Positions 17,036 to 25,479 of a stretch of 64,000 nt of DNA are shown in pieces. Source of the DNA: CAZTYI01 sp964466185. GTDB lineage: Bacteria > Chlamydiota > Chlamydiia > Chlamydiales > SM23-39. A program made the translations under genes and the position numbers. Positions within the stretch are counted from its first letter, which is position 1; every line of letters begins with the position of its first letter. The stretch spans positions 21,467 to 85,466 of the forward strand of contig CAYXMS010000002.1 in NCBI GenBank assembly GCA_964466185.1. The letters are read 5' to 3'. The notes beneath the pieces are model-generated. The model did not search any database. It was not told where the DNA came from and saw nothing but the letters and a program-made list of their open reading frames with translations.

Positions 17036-18011
17036 ACACTATTTGGTATCTTCTCAAGAAGAAGGTCTGAGACTGGTTAATTTTATTAAGGCTAAGACTA
17101 AAAGTTTTTATTCTTTAAAAAAAATTAAAAAAGCCATGGAAAAAGGCATTTGCCGGTTGAATGGCAAAACTGAATGCTTTGCTTCTGTCAAAGTCAAAAA
17201 AGGGGATGCGGTAGAAATTGCCATAGAGCAAATTTTACCTTCTGAATTGGTTGCAGATCAGAAAACACATAAAGTTGAAAATTTTAAACAGCAAAATTCT
17301 TTTAAAGATGAGGTTGATACCTCGAAAATTAAAAAATCAGAAATTGCTGTTTTGTTTGAAGACGAATATTTTTTGATCATCAATAAACCGACTTTTTTAC
17401 TTTGCTCTGATTCTTTGATTAGAAAATATTTTCCGGAAACATTTTTAGTTCATCGTTTGGATTTAAAAACATCAGGTCTTTTGATTTTAGCTAAAAGCAA
17501 AAAGGTAAAAAAAGAGTTTATTAAAATTTTCTCTTCGAAAAATCTTAAAAAAACTTATTTGGCAATTGTTGATGGCCATCTTAATCAAAAGAAAGGAAAA
17601 ATCTGTTCTTTTTTACAGCCTAAAAACAGATTTGCTAAATCTGCTAAAAAAACTCAGGAAAATTATGGTAAAATTCTTTTTAAGTCCCATCCAAAAGTCG
17701 GGCTGAAAGCTGTTACTTTATTTAAGACTTTAACAGCTCAGAAAAAATATTCGGCTGTGCTTTTTTTTCCGATAACTGGTAGAACCCATCAGATCAGAGT
17801 GCATGCCTTAGAACTGGGCCATCCTATTTTGGGGGATTATCAATACTTTCAAGAATATGAATATTCCGATTTTGTTCCGCGGCTTTTATTGCATAGTTAT
17901 CAACTTGAATTTTTACATCCCATTAAAAGAAAAAATATTAAGATAGAAGCGCCTATTCCTCAAATTTTTAAAAAATTTTTAAGGGGAATCAAAAAGCTGG
18001 AAAAACGATAG
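17025..18011 (+). CDS. RluA-family RNA pseudouridine synthase
   Basis: 328 residues. An S4-like RNA-binding domain (about 1-75) is joined by a variable Lys-rich link to the synthase domain. HRLDLKTSGLLILAKSKK near residue 142 is RluA motif II with the catalytic Asp (R-L-D-x-x-T-S-G). TGRTHQIRVHALELGHPILGD near residue 247 is the second signature. The enzyme isomerises uridines in rRNA or tRNA. The S4 domain points to the RluC/RluD group that modifies 23S rRNA, but the target cannot be told from sequence alone. The gene overlaps pepA and is followed after 50 bases by a GT9 gene on the same strand. Confidence 0.85.
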   Translation: MAFKHYLVSSQEEGLRLVNFIKAKTKSFYSLKKIKKAMEKGICRLNGKTECFASVKVKKGDAVEIAIEQILPSELVADQKTHKVENFKQQNSFKDEVDTSKIKKSEIAVLFEDEYFLIINKPTFLLCSDSLIRKYFPETFLVHRLDLKTSGLLILAKSKKVKKEFIKIFSSKNLKKTYLAIVDGHLNQKKGKICSFLQPKNRFAKSAKKTQENYGKILFKSHPKVGLKAVTLFKTLTAQKKYSAVLFFPITGRTHQIRVHALELGHPILGDYQYFQEYEYSDFVPRLLLHSYQLEFLHPIKRKNIKIEAPIPQIFKKFLRGIKKLEKR

Positions 18012-18061
18012 ACTGTTAAGCAAGATGCAGAAAGCGGAAAATTTAAATTTTACCCTGTAAG

Positions 18062-19180
18062 ATGCGTATTTTACTGATTAAAACTTCAGCTTTGGGAGAT
18101 ATCATTCAGACTTTCCCTGTTTTGGAATTTTTAAATAAATATTTTAAAAATTTAAAAATTCACTTTGCTGTTTTAGAGGAAAATCAGGAAATTGTTCGGT
18201 CTCACCCTTTTGTGGATCAAACAATTGCAATTCCCAGAAGTTTCTTTGCTTTTCCATTTTTGGGCTTGAAAAAGCTTTTTTCTTTAATGCAGAGAAACGG
18301 CGGCTACGAGGCTGTTTTTGATTTGCAAGGCAATGTAAGGTCTGCTTTAATCACAGCTTTTGCTAAAAGCCCTCATAAAGTAGGTCTGGATAGAAAATCT
18401 GTTGCCGAATGGCCTAATATTTTTGTTACTAATCATCAATATGCAATAAATCTAAACCAAAATATTAGATTGCAGTATCTTTCTATTATTTCTCGTTATT
18501 TTCAGATGCCTGATAAGTTGTTACATTCTTTTGATTTTTTCTCTAAAATGCTACTTAAATTAAACGCTCAGGAAAAATTCAAAAAAGATGAAATTGCCAA
18601 AAAGATTTCCAAAATTAAAAGAAAAGATCAAAGGCTTTTTTTTATAGCTCCCTTTTCCAAATGGAAAAGTAAAGAATTAGACCATTCCTTGTTGCTTGGT
18701 TTTTTACAAAAAATTAAACAAAAATATGATCCTTTGTTTTTATTTTTACAAAGCTCTTCTTTAGAATTTTCCAAAAGTTTAACGCTCGCTTCTTATTTTA
18801 GTCCAAATCATGGGCAGCTGGTTTTAGAAAAGCTGTCTCTGCCTGTTCTGCAGCATCTTATGAAAGAATCTGATCTGCTCATCGGAATGGACTCCTGTCC
18901 TTTGCATTTGGCCCTTTTAGCAGGTTTGCCTACCGTTAGTTTTTTTGGGCCGACTAGCGCCTCAGTTTATGGAGCGCAAGGTCAAAATCTGGAAAAAAAA
19001 CATCTTTGCTTTACAGGGATATGTTCTAAAAAACCGCCGCTTAAATTTAAAAAGCGCTGCCCTGATTTAAGAAGCTGTTCTTTAGACTGCATCGATAACA
19101 ATTGTTCTCTTTCATTAAATCAAAGTATTAATCAGCGATTCTCAGCTTTTTCTAAGTTTTATCAGAATTTAATTAAATAA
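18062..19180 (+). CDS. Lipopolysaccharide heptosyltransferase-like protein (GT9)
   Basis: 372 residues. It starts RILLIKTSALGDIIQTFPVL, the classic N-terminal block of WaaC/WaaF (K-x-S-A/S-L-G-D). LLIGMDSCPLHLALLAGLPTVSFFGPT near residue 272 is the ADP-sugar site, with Cys-Pro-Leu in place of the usual Gly-Pro-x. The C-terminal tail has six Cys within about 45 residues (FTGICSKK to NNCSL), matching the Cys-rich end seen in many heptosyltransferases. The predicted role is adding a sugar, perhaps heptose, to lipid A-Kdo at the inner membrane. Chlamydiaceae lack heptose in LPS, so the substrate here is open. It lies 50 bases after the RluA-family gene. Confidence 0.8.
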   Translation: MRILLIKTSALGDIIQTFPVLEFLNKYFKNLKIHFAVLEENQEIVRSHPFVDQTIAIPRSFFAFPFLGLKKLFSLMQRNGGYEAVFDLQGNVRSALITAFAKSPHKVGLDRKSVAEWPNIFVTNHQYAINLNQNIRLQYLSIISRYFQMPDKLLHSFDFFSKMLLKLNAQEKFKKDEIAKKISKIKRKDQRLFFIAPFSKWKSKELDHSLLLGFLQKIKQKYDPLFLFLQSSSLEFSKSLTLASYFSPNHGQLVLEKLSLPVLQHLMKESDLLIGMDSCPLHLALLAGLPTVSFFGPTSASVYGAQGQNLEKKHLCFTGICSKKPPLKFKKRCPDLRSCSLDCIDNNCSLSLNQSINQRFSAFSKFYQNLIK

Positions 19181-19337
19181 TATTTATCAGTTTAAGAAAT
19201 TAAACCCTTGTTAAAAATAAATTTCTTTAGTAATAAAAAAGATTAAGAGGGTTTGTTAATTTAAAATGTATTTTTAGCTTGTTTATAGTAGTAATACAAA
19301 CCTTTAAAAAATTGCTCTTTTAAGGAGAAACAAGAAA

Positions 19338-19514
19338 ATGAAAAAGATGCTGTTGATTATATTAGGCTTTTTTTGTACTGGAGGATCGATAGCCTCTTGT
19401 GATTTTTTGGGAAAAAAGAAAGAACATCGTAAAGAACATCAGCAGTGCTCTTCAAAATATAAAACTTGTGACAATCTGCCCAGCTATCCGAGTAGATGCG
19501 AAAGACGCTGGTAG
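19338..19514 (+). CDS. Small Cys-rich putative lipoprotein
   Basis: 58 residues from ATG 19338, with TAAGGAG 10 bases upstream. The N-terminus is a textbook type II signal: KKMLLIILGFFCTGGSIASC, with lipobox I-A-S-C. The mature part would be about 38 residues, Lys/His-rich first (KKKEHRKEHQQ) and then with three further Cys. It recalls in size and style the small Cys-rich lipoprotein OmcA of Chlamydia, which helps cross-link the outer envelope, but no residue-level similarity is evident. It is convergent with mazG. It is too short to be fully sure of, but signal and ribosome-binding site together make it credible. Confidence 0.65.
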   Translation: MKKMLLIILGFFCTGGSIASCDFLGKKKEHRKEHQQCSSKYKTCDNLPSYPSRCERRW

Positions 19515-19531
19515 TGCGAAACCGCTTTTGA

Positions 19532-20158
19532 TTAAACTGTTTTTTTTAGCTGTTTAAGCCGTCTTCTCAGGCCGTCTTCTAAAGAAAGATCATTTTTTTC
19601 AGCTATTGAGGCTAAAAATAAAAGCATGTCAATCAATCTCTCTTCTGTTAATGGCATTTTTGGATCTAGCTTTTTTAAATCTTTAAAATCAGTAAATTCA
19701 AGGCCTGACTTTTTTAATCTTCTAACTGCCAGTTGTGCTTTCATTAAAAGGGGGAGGTCTGGAGGAATGCTTTCCAGAGGATGCTTTTGAGTCTTTTCTG
19801 TTTTTTTGATTTCCTGCCACTCTGAAAGCACTTCTTCCGGCGTTAGTTTTCTTTTATCTTTAAAGATGTGAGGATGACGGCGGATTAGCTTGTCGCAAAT
19901 TGTTTCTACAACATCTGCAAAGTTAAATTGCTGTTTTTTTTCTGCCAGTTTAGAAATAAAGACAATATTATAAATCAAGTCTCCCAATTCTTCTTTGATT
20001 TTAACAAAGTTTTTCTCGTCGATAGCCTCTACTACTTCGTGCGCCTCTTCTATGACATATCTTTGTAGGCTGCTGAGCGATTGTTTTTTATCCCAAGCGC
20101 AGCCGTCTTCTCCTAAAAGAGTTTCGGCTATTTCTAACAGTTTTTGCGTTTTGTCCAT
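19532..20158 (-). CDS. mazG: MazG nucleoside triphosphate pyrophosphohydrolase
   Basis: 208 residues. The N-terminal MazG fold is clear: GCAWDKKQSLSSLQRYVIEEAHEVVEAI, then EELGDLIYNIVFISKLAE. These hold the E-x-x-E and E-x-x-D metal ligands of the all-alpha NTP-PPase superfamily. The C-terminal half (DLPLLMKAQLAVRRLKKSGLEF) matches the shortened second domain. MazG hydrolyses NTPs and dNTPs to monophosphates, clearing damaged nucleotides and, in E. coli, modulating ppGpp. It is shorter than the two-domain E. coli protein (263), as in many bacteria. The SRP RNA gene lies about 50 bases upstream on the same strand. Confidence 0.9.
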   Translation of the reverse strand: MDKTQKLLEIAETLLGEDGCAWDKKQSLSSLQRYVIEEAHEVVEAIDEKNFVKIKEELGDLIYNIVFISKLAEKKQQFNFADVVETICDKLIRRHPHIFKDKRKLTPEEVLSEWQEIKKTEKTQKHPLESIPPDLPLLMKAQLAVRRLKKSGLEFTDFKDLKKLDPKMPLTEERLIDMLLFLASIAEKNDLSLEDGLRRRLKQLKKTV

Positions 20159-20208
20159 AAAAAAATTCAGATGTTTAAGTTAAGATGTTTGCTTTTTTTT
20201 AAAAAAAA

Positions 20209-20309
20209 GTACCGGAGATTTATTCATAACCTAAGAAAAAATTTAAAGGCTGCTACCTTCCGGTCCTGACCTGGTTAAAATTTTTTCTTACCTATGAGAT
20301 CCCCGGTAC
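20209..20309 (-). ncRNA. ffs: Signal recognition particle RNA (bacterial 4.5S type)
   Basis: About 101 nt. The ends pair (GTACCGGGGAT with the 3' end CTCCGGTAC). The long stem carries AAGAAAAAATTT on one side and AAATTTTTTCTT on the other. The apical domain contains CAGGTCAGGACCGGAAGGTAGCAG split around a GGAA tetraloop, the universal Ffh-binding motif. No Alu domain is present. A run of eight T follows the 3' end, as in an intrinsic terminator. It works with Ffh and FtsY to target membrane proteins. Confidence 0.95.
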
Positions 20310-20454
20310 AAGGTTTTTATTTTAACAAAAACATCAAGAAAAGTTAAAGAGTTTCTTGGTCTCAAAAAAAAATATCAACTACAGCACAAAACTCCTCAGA
20401 TTTATCCAAGGGGAGTAGATCAGCAAATGATTCCCTTAATTTGGAGAAAATAAA

Positions 20455-21615
20455 TTATTTTTCACCGTCCTTAGCTGAGTTTAAATCTAATGGATAGGCA
20501 GTTAGATTAATAATAAAAGTATCTGGAAAAAATCTGGACAGAATCTGCGCTGCCGTTTCTCCATTTTGCGCCAGCTGAGAAGCGGAAAAAAGACATAAAC
20601 CCACTCCATGGCCTCTGCCGAAACCCTTGAACGAAACTTCTTTTTCTTTGGTTTCTACTGTGAAGTCATTGGAAGGCAGTATTTTTTTTGAAAGCCTGGA
20701 CTGCAAAGTAAAAAAGTCTAGATCATGAACATTATTTTGATCTTTTAACCTAACACCGTAAACTTTTCTGGAGTTTTTGTCCTGGAAAAGCTGCAGCTGG
20801 TTTAGTTTTTTCAGACCTAGGGCAGATGCCAGCCGGTCTTTAGAAACTGTATATTTCCAAGCTGTATCTCTGCGGTCAATATCTGCAAGCGGCGCTCTGA
20901 CACCTGTTTTAGGGGCATTGACATCATGGCGGAAAACCACCTGATAAGGAGCTGTCTTGCCGCCTGAATGTTCAGTCCAGAGTGCTGCAAAAGGTTGTTT
21001 GTTTTTAGAGTTTACCAAAATTAGATCGCTGGTTGCGTCCACTGCTTTTACAATTGGCGAATCAGGAATAATTAAAGCAGCCCCTTGATAGCCGATGCGG
21101 TTTTTTTCAATGTGCCAAACATAGTTTTTATGTTTTTGTATTTGATAGTAGGTCCAAGTGCGCTCAGTGATTGCTACAGCGTTCATAGCTTCGTCTTCAA
21201 TTGGAAAAGCAAAATGATCGGTTAAAATAGATTTCAAATAGGATTCAATATCCACTTCATTGACTATTTTTAGAACCTCTCCAATTTTATAAACGGCAAC
21301 AGCTCCGTCATATTGCACGCCATTAACCAGTAAAGAAGTTTTGGGATTGCGGGGAACTATGCGGATTTGGTTGATTCCTAAAAATTCTTGTCCCCATTTT
21401 ATGCCTTCTGCTGTTGGCCGTACCATAAAACGTTTGGAAAGCAGGCCAGAGGTGACTTTGGTCTTGTTGCTGGGGTTATAAACATAGTAAGGACCACAAA
21501 CTTCCAGCAAAGCGTCTTTAACATTTTGTTCTAGCAAAATATTAATTTCTTCTGCTGATACTTTGTTTAGGTTAAATAGGCTTAAACAGGCCAAGAAAAA
21601 GAAAATTTTTTTCAT
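20455..21615 (-). CDS. SpoIID/LytB-domain protein, probable peptidoglycan-remodelling enzyme
   Basis: 386 residues with an N-terminal signal peptide (KKIFFFLACLSLFNLNKVSAE). The SpoIID domain spans about 75-370: SYLKSILTDHF, the TERTWTYYQIQ block corresponding to the family's A-x-A-x-R-T-Y-x-L helix, LWTEHSGGKTAPYQ (equivalent to the S-x-S-G-G-x-T motif), and GFGRGHGVGLCLFSASQLAQNG near residue 329, the family hallmark. SpoIID of sporulators is a lytic transglycosylase that cuts glycan strands lacking stem peptides. A SpoIID-like protein has been linked to chlamydial division septa. It starts 4 bases inside the end of ruvB, so the two are translationally coupled. The catalytic Glu (H-S-x-x-G region) is not assigned with certainty. 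Confidence 0.85.
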   Translation of the reverse strand: MKKIFFFLACLSLFNLNKVSAEEINILLEQNVKDALLEVCGPYYVYNPSNKTKVTSGLLSKRFMVRPTAEGIKWGQEFLGINQIRIVPRNPKTSLLVNGVQYDGAVAVYKIGEVLKIVNEVDIESYLKSILTDHFAFPIEDEAMNAVAITERTWTYYQIQKHKNYVWHIEKNRIGYQGAALIIPDSPIVKAVDATSDLILVNSKNKQPFAALWTEHSGGKTAPYQVVFRHDVNAPKTGVRAPLADIDRRDTAWKYTVSKDRLASALGLKKLNQLQLFQDKNSRKVYGVRLKDQNNVHDLDFFTLQSRLSKKILPSNDFTVETKEKEVSFKGFGRGHGVGLCLFSASQLAQNGETAAQILSRFFPDTFIINLTAYPLDLNSAKDGEK

Positions 21616-22625
21616 TTTACGTCTCCATCTTTTTGATAAGTTTTTCCCATATGCGCATAAGCTAACTCGGTAGCCTCGCGCCCCTGTTTGGTGCGTTTTA
21701 AAAAACCGCTTTGAATTAGGTAAGGCTCGTATACTTCCATGAGAGTATGGCTTTCTTCTCCTATGGCAATAGCCAGGGTATCTACGCCAACAGGCCCGCC
21801 GTTATAATGATCAATAATAACAGAAAGCAGTTTTTTATCCATTTCGTCAAGCCCTTTTTCATCAATTAACAACATTTCCAGCGCTTCTTGCGCCAGATCA
21901 GTGCCGACTTGTTTTTGGTTGTTCATTTGGGCAAAATCACGGACCCATCTTAGTAAGTTGTTAGCTATCCGTGGCGTGCCTCGTGAACGCGAGGCAATTA
22001 ACAGGGCTGACTTGAGATCTAGGTTGGTTTTTAAGATCTTGGCAGAGCGCAGAATAATTTTCTGCAAAGTTTCTGCAGGATAATAGTCTAACCGAGAAGT
22101 AAAAGCAAATCGCGAACGCATAGGAGAGGAAATTAAGCCGGATTTGGTAGTAGCTCCGATTAAAGTAAAGGGATTTAGATTAATTTGTACGCTGCGGGCG
22201 GAAGGGCCTGAATCGATCATTAGGTCTAATCTAAAGTCTTCCATGGCAGAGTATAGATATTCTTCCAAAACCTTGTTTAAGCGGTGAATTTCATCGATAA
22301 AGAGTATGTCTTTAGGATTTAAATTAGTCAAAAGTCCTGCCAAATCTGCTGCTTTTTCTAAAATTGGACCGGAAGAGCAGATTAAATTGGTTCCCATTTC
22401 ATTTGCGATTAACGACGCAAGCGTAGTTTTTCCTAGGCCGGGAGGGCCAAAAAATAGCAGATGGCCTAATGGTTCTTCGCGTTTTTTAGCTGCGCCAATT
22501 AAAATGTTTAACTGTTGTTGGATTTTTTCCTGTCCGAAAAATTCTTTTAAGCCCTGGGGACGGAGATTAGCTTCAAAAACAGCATCCTGTTTTTTAAGTG
22601 TCGATTGAATAAAATTTTCTTCCAT
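21612..22625 (-). CDS. ruvB: Holliday junction branch migration ATPase RuvB
   Basis: 337 residues, the normal length. FFGPPGLGKTTLASLIA near residue 57 is Walker A, LFIDEIHRLN near residue 107 is Walker B, and GATTKSGLISSPMRSRF holds sensor 1 and the RuvB beta-hairpin region. RSRGTPRIANNLLRWVRDFA is sensor 2, and the C-terminal winged helix ends with a QGREAT motif. RuvB hexamers drive branch migration with RuvA. The gene heads a two-gene unit with the SpoIID protein (ATGA overlap). ruvA and ruvC are not in the window. The 395-base gap to divergent dcd holds both promoters. Confidence 0.95.
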   Translation of the reverse strand: MEENFIQSTLKKQDAVFEANLRPQGLKEFFGQEKIQQQLNILIGAAKKREEPLGHLLFFGPPGLGKTTLASLIANEMGTNLICSSGPILEKAADLAGLLTNLNPKDILFIDEIHRLNKVLEEYLYSAMEDFRLDLMIDSGPSARSVQINLNPFTLIGATTKSGLISSPMRSRFAFTSRLDYYPAETLQKIILRSAKILKTNLDLKSALLIASRSRGTPRIANNLLRWVRDFAQMNNQKQVGTDLAQEALEMLLIDEKGLDEMDKKLLSVIIDHYNGGPVGVDTLAIAIGEESHTLMEVYEPYLIQSGFLKRTKQGREATELAYAHMGKTYQKDGDVK

Positions 22626-23020
22626 AAAATAGTCGGCCTTTTATTTTTTTAACTTATTTGCAATAAGAAACATTTTTTAAGTTTTGTGTGTGTTGTTATA
22701 TATTGTATTTTTTCCAATTTTAAAAATTTTAAATTAAAATAAAATAAAAAAAACCTTTCAAAAAAAAGTCTAGCAAGAAAATTATTTCTCGCGCCATACA
22801 TATTCGAAGTTTTTTATGATTAAAGATACAAGCAAGCCAACTCTTTTAATAGTTGGATGAATTGTGCCCTTTTGGTAAGCTTTTAATAAAGTATTAAACT
22901 TGGGATTGGGGCGTTAATGGATTGGGGCATCAATCTTTGTGGAGCTAATATAAGAACGTTCAATAAAAGTAATTAGCTTAGCGATGAGCATCCAAAAGGT
23001 TTTAATCAATAGGAGGTCAA
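22626..23020. other. Intergenic region with hairpin and 16-bp tandem pair
   Basis: 395 bases between divergent ruvB and dcd. Near 22839-22858 lies CCAACT...AGTTGG, a 6-bp stem with an 8-base loop. At 22903-22934 two 16-base units stand in tandem (GGATTGGGGCGTTAAT and GGATTGGGGCATCAAT). The last 20 bases carry AGGAGG, the dcd ribosome-binding site. The part near ruvB is very AT-rich. No gene or known RNA was recognised. Confidence 0.5.
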
Positions 23021-23587
23021 ATGGCGCTTTTGCCAGATCATTGGATACGAAAAATGGTTCTTGAACATAAAATGATCGAGCCTTTTGAAGGGGACTTAAT
23101 TAAACATATAGATAATAGAAGGGCTGTCAGTTATGGTCTTTCTTCTTATGGTTATGATTTAAGGGTAGCAGAAGAGTTTAAGGTTTTTACCAATGTTTAT
23201 AATTCGCTGGTAGATCCTAAAAATTTTCAGGAAGATGCTTTTGTCAATATTAACGGCAAATATTGTATCATTCCTCCGAATTCTTTTGCCTTAGCCAGAA
23301 GTGTAGAATATTTTCGCATTCCTCGTAATATTTTAACTGTTTGTATTGGCAAGTCTACTTATGCACGCTGCGGAATTATTGTGAATGTGACCCCTTTCGA
23401 GCCGGAATGGGAGGGCTATGTAACTTTAGAAATTTCCAATACTACGCCTTTACCTGCTAAAATTTATGCTAATGAGGGTCTAGCTCAGGTCTTGTTTTTT
23501 GAAGCCAAAGAAATCTGTGATATTTCTTATGCTGACCGTAAAGGTAAATACATGCATCAAAAAGGTATTGTAATGCCTAAAATTTAA
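23021..23587 (+). CDS. dcd: dCTP deaminase
   Basis: 188 residues. RRAVSYGLSSYGYDLRVAEEF, IPPNSFALARSVEYFRIPRN, GKSTYARCGIIVNVTPFEPEWEGYVTLEISN (which holds the catalytic Glu region) and the C-terminal GLAQVLFFEA strand reproduce the trimeric dCTP-deaminase/dUTPase fold. It converts dCTP to dUTP, the main route to dUMP and hence dTMP. The start has a perfect AGGAGG 6 bases upstream. The Chlamydia gene order ruvB...dcd is kept. It is transcribed alone. A dispersed hairpin repeat lies about 50 bases past the stop. Confidence 0.95.
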   Translation: MALLPDHWIRKMVLEHKMIEPFEGDLIKHIDNRRAVSYGLSSYGYDLRVAEEFKVFTNVYNSLVDPKNFQEDAFVNINGKYCIIPPNSFALARSVEYFRIPRNILTVCIGKSTYARCGIIVNVTPFEPEWEGYVTLEISNTTPLPAKIYANEGLAQVLFFEAKEICDISYADRKGKYMHQKGIVMPKI

Positions 23588-23922
23588 GGCACCGGATACG
23601 TTTTAAAAAACTAAAAATTTTAAAATGTATTAGCTGATTATCAACGACGGCGTAATACCCCTAGCTTTAGCCATGGGGAGAATGTCAACAGAGGATAATC
23701 TTAAAAAATAATTCTTAATTCTGGATTTTTTTAATTTTTTAGTATATGTATAAAAATTAAGTTGGGCGGTGGATTAAACAGCTCTGCTGTACATATAACA
23801 TTTATACTTATATTTGCCATTTTGTTTAGGGCAGCAGGTATAGGTATGTGCAAAAACAAAAAAAATGTTTTTGAAAAATATTTTTAGCAATTTAAATTTA
23901 TAATATAAACTGTTAGACTACA
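23588..23922. other. Intergenic region carrying hairpin repeat copy 4
   Basis: 335 bases. The left part holds a dispersed hairpin repeat (23638-23680). The rest is AT-rich, with short T runs near 23725-23745 and a possible promoter for the FtsB-like gene close to 23890-23910 (TTAAATTTATAATATAAAC). No gene was seen. Confidence 0.5.
23638..23680 (-). repeat. Dispersed hairpin repeat, copy 4 (best preserved)
   Basis: On the minus strand it reads CTCCCCATGGCTAAAGCTAG, then GGGTATTACGCCGTCGTTGA and TAA. CCCC(A)T(G)GCT folds against AGCTAGGGG with small bulges. An imperfect G/C-capped hairpin around GCTAAAGC is typical of IS200/IS605 subterminal hairpins and REP elements. Confidence 0.7.
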
Positions 23923-24231
23923 ATGATTAAAACAAAAAATAACTGGTTGAAAACAGAGCTTAAAAAGTCTTGGTGGGTAGTTTTTTTAGGCCTGATCTGC
24001 TGTTTTTTGTATTTTGGGTCTGTTAAAGAACAAAGCAGCCGAATTTCAAGCTATCAAAACAAACTGTCTCAGTTAAAAATGGAAAATAAAAAATTAGCTT
24101 TAGAAAATCATGATCTTCAATTAAGAATTAATTCACATAGCGATCCTGCCTGGATTGAGCAGGTTTTAATGAAAGAGCTGGGCGTTGTTCCTGAAGGTAA
24201 ATTAAAAGTTCATTTTACGCCTCAAAAATAG
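23923..24231 (+). CDS. FtsB/DivIC-like septum initiator protein
   Basis: 102 residues: a short basic cytoplasmic N-terminus, one membrane span near 18-36 (WWVVFLGLICCFLYFG), then a Leu-zipper coiled coil at about 40-75 (LSQLKMENKKLALENHDLQ). The end, DPAWIEQVLMKELGVVPEGK, matches the family's D-x-x-I-E-x-x-x-x-E-L-G-x-V-x-x-G-E. FtsB/DivIC proteins bridge FtsL and FtsQ in the divisome. Chlamydiae divide without FtsZ, so a retained FtsB-type protein would fit their reduced, MreB-based divisome; this is inference. It precedes two CNNM genes, with 24 bases to the first. Confidence 0.6.
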   Translation: MIKTKNNWLKTELKKSWWVVFLGLICCFLYFGSVKEQSSRISSYQNKLSQLKMENKKLALENHDLQLRINSHSDPAWIEQVLMKELGVVPEGKLKVHFTPQK

Positions 24232-24255
24232 TCTGATGTAGTATACTTGTCTTTT

Positions 24256-25479
24256 ATGTTTCATTGGTTTTTGATATTTTTTTTACTTTTATTCCTGGCT
24301 TTTCTAGCAGCTTCGGAAACTGCTTTTTTTTCGCTTTCCCCATTTACTGTCGATGCTTATAAAGCGGATAAAGATAAGCGTAAAAAACTAGTCGCCAGAT
24401 TGCTGGATTCTCCTAAAGAGCTTTTGGTTACTATTTTGATTTTAAATGTCTTAGCAGAGATCTTAGTGCAAAACACTTTTTCGGATATGGCAGGGCCTCA
24501 TGGAAATTTGTTTTTTAAGGTGGGCTTGCCTTTGCTTTGTACGCTTTTTTTAGGGGAAATACTACCTAAGTCTTTGGCTTTGTCAAACAATCGTAGACTT
24601 AGTTATAAAAGTGCTTATCCTTTATTTGTTATTTTCCGTCTTTTAGGTTTCTTACGTCGTATTTTTACTTCTGCAACCGACTATCTTTCTCGTCTTTTTT
24701 TCTTTTTTTTAAAAAATGAACCCCCTTTGTCTAATGAAGAGTTAAAGCATATCCTAGCATCTTCTGCAGATACTGGTATTTTAAATAGAGAAGAAAAAGA
24801 TTTGATTTCCAGTTACTTGAATTTGAAAGAAGCACAAGTTAGGGAAAAAATGAGTCCTAAAAAAGAAATTGCTTTTTTTGATATTAATCAGCCTTTAACA
24901 GATTTGGAAGCTTTATTTAAAAAATACTCAACTCTGCCTTTGGTGAATGGTAGTTTAGATCAGGTTTTGGGTTTGATTAGTTTGAAAAATTATTTTTTTA
25001 AAAAAGAAGAAATTGCATCTTCTGCAGATTTAAAAAATATCTTACAAAAACCATTATATGTGCCTGAATGGTCTTCGGCTTATAACTTGCTGTTGCAATT
25101 TAAAAGAGGAAATTTGCATGTGGCTTTGTCTGTAGATGAATATGGGCTAGTTTCCGGGCTGATCACTCAAGAAGATTTGTTGGAAGGTTTGGTAGGGCAG
25201 ATAGAAGATAGGAAAGAAGAGAAACTATATTATCAGCCTTCTAAAGATGTGATTATTGCCTCAGGAAGCTTGGAGCTTAGCGAATTCGGCGACATTTTTA
25301 ATCGCAGTTTACAAAGTTCGGAAGGGGCTGTAACTCTAGGCGGTTTTCTAGTGAAAAAAATGCAGGAGATACCATCTTCTGGTACTAAGTTTTCTTTTGG
25401 CGGATTTCTTTTTTATGTGTTAGAAGCTTCGCCTACCAAGATTAAAACAGTTTATATCCGTAAGGTGGCGCATGGTTAA
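24256..25479 (+). CDS. CNNM/CorC-family transporter (DUF21-CBS-CorC), first copy
   Basis: 407 residues from ATG 24256; a TTG three codons earlier is less likely. The DUF21 membrane domain spans about 1-165, with AASETAFFSLSP, the family's E-T-A-x-x-x-L block, and LGEILPKSLAL, the G-E-x-x-P-K motif. Two CBS-type halves follow (about 185-310), the second with the ALSVDEYGLVSGLITQEDLLEGLVGQI signature. A CorC/HlyC domain ends the protein. Members export or regulate Mg2+ and other divalent ions. Chlamydia has the same adjacent pair (CT256/CT257 as I recall). It overlaps the second copy by 8 bases (ATGGTTAA). Confidence 0.9.
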   Translation: MFHWFLIFFLLLFLAFLAASETAFFSLSPFTVDAYKADKDKRKKLVARLLDSPKELLVTILILNVLAEILVQNTFSDMAGPHGNLFFKVGLPLLCTLFLGEILPKSLALSNNRRLSYKSAYPLFVIFRLLGFLRRIFTSATDYLSRLFFFFLKNEPPLSNEELKHILASSADTGILNREEKDLISSYLNLKEAQVREKMSPKKEIAFFDINQPLTDLEALFKKYSTLPLVNGSLDQVLGLISLKNYFFKKEEIASSADLKNILQKPLYVPEWSSAYNLLLQFKRGNLHVALSVDEYGLVSGLITQEDLLEGLVGQIEDRKEEKLYYQPSKDVIIASGSLELSEFGDIFNRSLQSSEGAVTLGGFLVKKMQEIPSSGTKFSFGGFLFYVLEASPTKIKTVYIRKVAHG

